From Roseiflexaceae bacterium (GTDB lineage: Bacteria; Chloroflexota; Chloroflexia; Chloroflexales; Roseiflexaceae), in the NCBI GenBank assembly GCA_947474225.1, contig CANJHS010000003.1:1-64000 (forward strand): 64,000 nt of DNA, written 5' to 3'. The stretch's first letter is position 1. The number at the start of each line of letters is the position of its first letter. Made by a program: the position numbers and the translations under genes. Positions 60,785-64,000 of this stretch are shown here, one piece after another. Under the pieces are notes generated by a model. It was not told the DNA's origin, ran no database searches, and was given only the letters and a program-made list of their open reading frames with translations.

Positions 60785-62626
60785 CTAGCGTGTTCGTGTG
60801 GGTGTCCGAGTTTTTTTTGCATCAAAAGCCGCAGACCCTAACACCAGCACGCTGCCATTGCGCATACCGATGACGCTATTACGCTTGCCTGCAGCAATCG
60901 AAACAGCATTCGAGGTTACCGGAATATCGAGCTGCCCATCACTATTTCGACCCCAACCGACCACCGCGCCATTGCGTTTGAGTGCGAGCGAAAACGCATT
61001 CCCGGCACTAATCGCATACACATCCTTCAAACCGAGTGGGGCTTTCGCCTGACCGTAGGTATTCCCTCCCCACCCAATAACCGTTCCCGAATCGGTAAGC
61101 GCTAGGGCATGATTCGTACCTGCGCTGATTGCAACGATGTGCGTACGCGCTGCTGATGGGATGTTGGTTTGTCCCATGGAGTTACTGCCCCACCCGACAA
61201 CTTCGCCGCTGCTTTTGAGTGCGAGCGAGTACCCAGTTCCTGCGGACACTGCCAAAACACCCGTCAGCCCGGCGGGTTTGCTACTACACTGTTTGGTCGA
61301 ATCACTGCCCCAGCAGAGCACTGTGCCGCTCTTGAGTGCCAATACATGACTCGATCCTGCCGAAATCTGAGACACGCCAGATTGCGCAGCAACAGGAATA
61401 TCCAGCTGCTCGAAGTCATTTGCCCCCCAGCCGTAGACTTGCCCCCCACGACTCAGGGCAATAGTGTAATTATTGCCCGTTGCAACATCGTTAAACAACA
61501 CATGTGACAGACGTAACGGAATTGCAGATTGTCCCTTCGCGTTGAATCCCCACGACACAAGCGCACCGTTGTAGAGCGCGGCTACAGAAAACGACCCACC
61601 GCTGGCAACCCGTTTGAACGCTATGGGAAGTGGCGTAGGGGTGTTGGTGGGAGTCGGTGTAGGAGTGGACGTGCGGGTCGGCATAGGACTGGGTATAGAC
61701 GTTGGGGTTCGCGATGGAATCGGTCTGTGTGTGGCAGTCGGAGGAATTGTTGCGGTAGGAGTGAGTGACGGGGTAAGGGTCAAGACCGGCCCGCGTGACC
61801 CCGTGTATGAGGAAATCCAGCTTTCAAAGAAGGATACCCGCGTATAAATCCCTGGATACTCAAGGAATGCACATCCTTCCCCTGAACTGACGATACCAAT
61901 CACGGTAAAAACCCCATTTTGAATGGCAAAAAGTGGTCCACCGCTGTCTCCCTGACAGGAGTCAATTCCCCCATTGGTAAAATCACCAGCGCAGACCATT
62001 CGGCTGGTGATTGGTTGGGGTGAGGGAAGGAGGAGGTACTTATCATCACAGTGTGCATTGTTGACAATGGGAACAGTAACTTTGAGCAGTTTTGACGCGA
62101 GGCTTCCTCCATAGGACGTTGTGCCCCAGCCAGCCACCGTCACACGTGCACCATCAGCATACAGAGCAGCAGAGGATGGCAGTACCGCAAGTGCCGCAAT
62201 GCCGACTTGGCCGGTCATGTTGATCGGTGTTACAAGCTCGAGTAATGCAATATCGTAATCGTAGATTGATTCATCATACGAGGGATGCACGATGATTCTT
62301 TTTATGGCACTGGTCTGAACATACGGATTGGTACCGGACCTGCTGTGCATCCCCATAGCCACGCTGTAGGTCGAATTCCCCACAACAGTCCCATAATTTA
62401 CGAAACAATGAGCCGCAGACATCACCCATGTCGGGCTTATGAGTGTCCCACCGCAGCGATGTGACGAAGAAGTGGAATTATAAATCTGCGCCATAAAAGG
62501 GAATTCATTCGGCGTGGCCTCGGTTCCCCCTACGATATTTGGTGTATACAGATTTTCTGCATGCGCCGGGAAGTTCCAGCCCACCAGAACAGCAATTAGT
62601 AAAAGGGATAGTACAAAACTGCGCAT
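60785..62626 (-). CDS. Secreted trypsin-like protease fused to an RCC1-like beta-propeller
   Basis: This 613-residue exported protein has a signal peptide (cleavage after AHA, residue 23) and an S1A protease at 31-275. IVGG at 31-34 follows an Asn. The triad is H73, D125 and S228, and DSCQGDSGGP gives trypsin-like S1 specificity. A Thr/Pro-rich linker spans about 283-334. Residues 336-605 are RCC1-like repeats, recognisable by recurring blocks such as ISAGTNHALALTDSGTVIGW, predicted to form a seven-bladed propeller. The C terminus ends KKTRTPTRTR. The propeller probably binds a partner or substrate. Both proteases in this pair share the layout of the first 280 residues and may stem from a duplication. 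Confidence 0.9.
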   Translation of the reverse strand: MRSFVLSLLLIAVLVGWNFPAHAENLYTPNIVGGTEATPNEFPFMAQIYNSTSSSHRCGGTLISPTWVMSAAHCFVNYGTVVGNSTYSVAMGMHSRSGTNPYVQTSAIKRIIVHPSYDESIYDYDIALLELVTPINMTGQVGIAALAVLPSSAALYADGARVTVAGWGTTSYGGSLASKLLKVTVPIVNNAHCDDKYLLLPSPQPITSRMVCAGDFTNGGIDSCQGDSGGPLFAIQNGVFTVIGIVSSGEGCAFLEYPGIYTRVSFFESWISSYTGSRGPVLTLTPSLTPTATIPPTATHRPIPSRTPTSIPSPMPTRTSTPTPTPTNTPTPLPIAFKRVASGGSFSVAALYNGALVSWGFNAKGQSAIPLRLSHVLFNDVATGNNYTIALSRGGQVYGWGANDFEQLDIPVAAQSGVSQISAGSSHVLALKSGTVLCWGSDSTKQCSSKPAGLTGVLAVSAGTGYSLALKSSGEVVGWGSNSMGQTNIPSAARTHIVAISAGTNHALALTDSGTVIGWGGNTYGQAKAPLGLKDVYAISAGNAFSLALKRNGAVVGWGRNSDGQLDIPVTSNAVSIAAGKRNSVIGMRNGSVLVLGSAAFDAKKTRTPTRTR

Positions 62627-62801
62627 GCGATAAACTCGTTAGAGTGAGTATCACTATCTTACACCCGGTATGCGCGGGATACTCGGACAAGACCTGAATT
62701 CTCGAGGAGTAGTTCCGTAGCCTGACAGTACCTCCATTGCGTATCTGACTGGGATTGTGTATGCTTATACGGTTATGCATACACCCATAGAGGAGCCTCT
62801 T

Positions 62802-63467
62802 GTGAGCAATAAATCTCAATCACCGCGCTTTGACGAGCAGGATTATGAATTAAATCTCGTTGTCGGTTCGATTTTCACCGTGACTCCTCAAGAAGACCGT
62901 GCTGCGTTTGAAGTAGAACGTGAATGGGTCCAAGAGATTCAAGATCTCCTCCGTAGTGAAGAGATTATCATCGACCTAATGGCAAATCCCGGCACCAACA
63001 TCTGGGAGGGAGGGATTCGTCACGGGGTTGATCTCGATCGACTTTGTCTCGTTGCCGCTTATCTCGAAAACGGCAAAGACTTCCAAGCGATTTTGAATCG
63101 CCCATCCAAAGAAGAAGATGATGTTGATCCGCTCCTCGAACAAATTTGGGAAGACGAGATTGATACGCAGTTCCCTCATCTCATCAAGCATCAAGCGATT
63201 GATGGGTATTACCTGCCCATTGACTTCCCCGAGCCCATTTGGTTTTTGCCCGAAGCGGATGCAGAAGGCGAAGATCCCGAAGAAGATGATGTCGAACTCT
63301 TTTCGTTTGGCTCAGCACCTGCCCTATTGCGGGAGCTGCACATGCTCCGTGGGTTGATGCAGCAATTTGACGTATCACCCAAACATGCAACCATGAAGTG
63401 CCTGAGCGCACTCATGGAAGGTGCCCAGATGAGCGTCAATACCGATTTGCCGATGTTGATTTGGTAG
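62802..63467 (+). CDS. Acidic protein of unknown function
   Basis: This 221-residue protein is strongly acidic, with a Glu/Asp-rich stretch around DAEGEDPEEDDVELF. No membrane helix, signal peptide or known motif is seen. I recognise no family. The GTG at 62802 is chosen because GAGGAG lies 6 bases upstream; an earlier GTG at 62757 has none. TTGCGT (62738) and TATGCT (62760) at 16-bp spacing are a possible promoter. It is a single gene divergent from the protease genes and upstream of miaB. Confidence 0.7.
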   Translation: MSNKSQSPRFDEQDYELNLVVGSIFTVTPQEDRAAFEVEREWVQEIQDLLRSEEIIIDLMANPGTNIWEGGIRHGVDLDRLCLVAAYLENGKDFQAILNRPSKEEDDVDPLLEQIWEDEIDTQFPHLIKHQAIDGYYLPIDFPEPIWFLPEADAEGEDPEEDDVELFSFGSAPALLRELHMLRGLMQQFDVSPKHATMKCLSALMEGAQMSVNTDLPMLIW

Positions 63468-63483
63468 TCGAGACGCTGACCTG

Positions 63484-63492
63484 TGCTATACT
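63484..63492 (+). promoter_or_regulatory. Extended -10 promoter of miaB
   Basis: TGC followed by TATACT (63487-63492) is an extended -10 element, 38 bases before the ATG at 63530. No good -35 is seen at normal spacing. Confidence 0.5.
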
Positions 63493-63529
63493 TCTCTTTT
63501 AGTAGTATCGAGCAAGGATGTATCGGTCG

Positions 63530-64000
63530 ATGCAGGATATCCCTCTCATCTTGAACGCAGCAGCGACGACTTCGCGCGATGACACACCGCGCGAGCGTCG
63601 CTATTATGTGTGGACGGTGGGTTGTCAAATGAATATCTCTGACTCTGAGCGCCTCGAAAGTGGGCTCCAGAGTGTTGGGTACGCCCCTGCTGCGCGTCCT
63701 GAGGATGCGAGTTTCGTCGTGCTCAATTCGTGTAGTGTCCGGGCATCAGCCGAAGAGCGCATCATCGGCAAAATCGGCGATTTGCATCGTGTCAAACGAG
63801 AAAATCCCGACATGCAGATTGTTCTCTGGGGGTGCATGGTCGGTCCTGAGAACACGTCCATATTCAAACAACGGCTGCCCATTGTCGATCACTTCGTCTC
63901 ACCTTCGGCGGTCGATCAAGTCGTGGCGCTCGCTCCTAACCCCATCTACACGATGGATGAACCCGCCTTACCTGTCGCAGACTGGACGAACCCACCAGTT
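63530..64000 (+). CDS. miaB: tRNA-2-methylthio-N6-dimethylallyladenosine synthase, N-terminal part (3' end cut by window)
   Basis: About 157 residues are visible. MiaB is a radical-SAM methylthiotransferase that adds a methylthio group to i6A37 in tRNAs reading U-starting codons. The N-terminal UPF0004 domain is clear: WTVGCQMNISDSERL (first cluster cysteine), VVLNSCSVRASAEERI (second) and VLWGCMVGPE (third). The radical-SAM CxxxCxxC lies beyond the window. The start is ATG 63530 with AAGGA upstream at a slightly long distance; an in-frame ATG at 63518 sits too close to that site. RimO is a relative, but the NSCSVR and GCM motifs favour MiaB. Confidence 0.88.
   Translation, partial: MQDIPLILNAAATTSRDDTPRERRYYVWTVGCQMNISDSERLESGLQSVGYAPAARPEDASFVVLNSCSVRASAEERIIGKIGDLHRVKRENPDMQIVLWGCMVGPENTSIFKQRLPIVDHFVSPSAVDQVVALAPNPIYTMDEPALPVADWTNPPV

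Overview
This window comes from a bacterial chromosome of roughly 50-55% GC. The best guess is a member of the Chloroflexota, probably class Chloroflexia. The pointers are a fused aldolase/short-chain dehydrogenase of the Chloroflexus RhaEW type, a complex I cluster that starts at nuoF and lacks nuoA-E, a ba3-type oxidase with its tiny subunit IIa, and lipoproteins, zinc-ribbon/FHA and PP2C proteins typical of that phylum. No 16S rRNA or long-range synteny was available, so this assignment is inference. There is no prophage, insertion sequence or CRISPR array. The window reads as ordinary chromosome with a few unusual proteins.

Layout. 1-975: end of a sugar-type oxidoreductase with its terminator. 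1042-6055 (minus): a near-consensus promoter drives a lipoprotein with a glycosidase-like domain, a six-TM HATPase protein without a phosphoacceptor histidine, and a class B penicillin-binding protein. 6103-9885: an FAD oxidoreductase, a palindromic tandem repeat, an amidohydrolase, a DUF1684 protein and an esterase. 10102-11090: an AT-richer methyltransferase whose start region carries a TTTAAAA frameshift signature. 11101-16418: a degenerate M24-family protein, a possible leaderless micro-ORF, a P-loop kinase, a sugar-phosphate aldolase/dehydrogenase fusion and a second Gfo/Idh/MocA enzyme. 16437-20510: a glycosyltransferase, histidine biosynthesis genes hisC and hisN, and glgC. 20488-25156 (minus): a sugar-nucleotide epimerase, an SH3 membrane protein, an orphan sensor kinase, a metallophosphoesterase and a ParB-fold protein. 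25318-38558: gatB, then nuoFGHIJKLMN behind a strong promoter. 38593-42772: two small lipoproteins, RNase HI with a C-terminal hybrid-binding domain, and a UvrD/PcrA helicase. 42790-45884: an FHA protein and a PP2C phosphatase with a built-in pseudokinase, both zinc-ribbon proteins. 46060-50943: an ABC exporter, an FG-GAP/UnbV protein and a double-domain ThyX-like protein. 50996-54980: an SSB, an SDR and an isoquinoline-oxidoreductase-type molybdoenzyme pair. 55048-58106: tRNA-Lys and a ba3 cytochrome oxidase operon. 58190-59807: a DtxR/MntR regulator and an APH(6)-like kinase. 59855-62626: two secreted trypsin-like proteases, one fused to an RCC1-like domain. 62802-64000: an acidic unknown protein and the start of miaB.

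How the genes fit together. Complex I and the ba3 oxidase provide an aerobic respiratory chain. RhaEW, the Gfo/Idh enzymes and the amidohydrolase suggest deoxy-sugar or sugar-acid catabolism. The PBP/HATPase/lipoprotein operon and the epimerase/glycosyltransferase genes point to the cell envelope. The most distinctive proteins are the ThyX-like tandem protein whose signature motif is split between its halves, the pseudokinase-PP2C with its zinc-ribbon/FHA partner, the trypsin-RCC1 fusion and the methyltransferase start frameshift.
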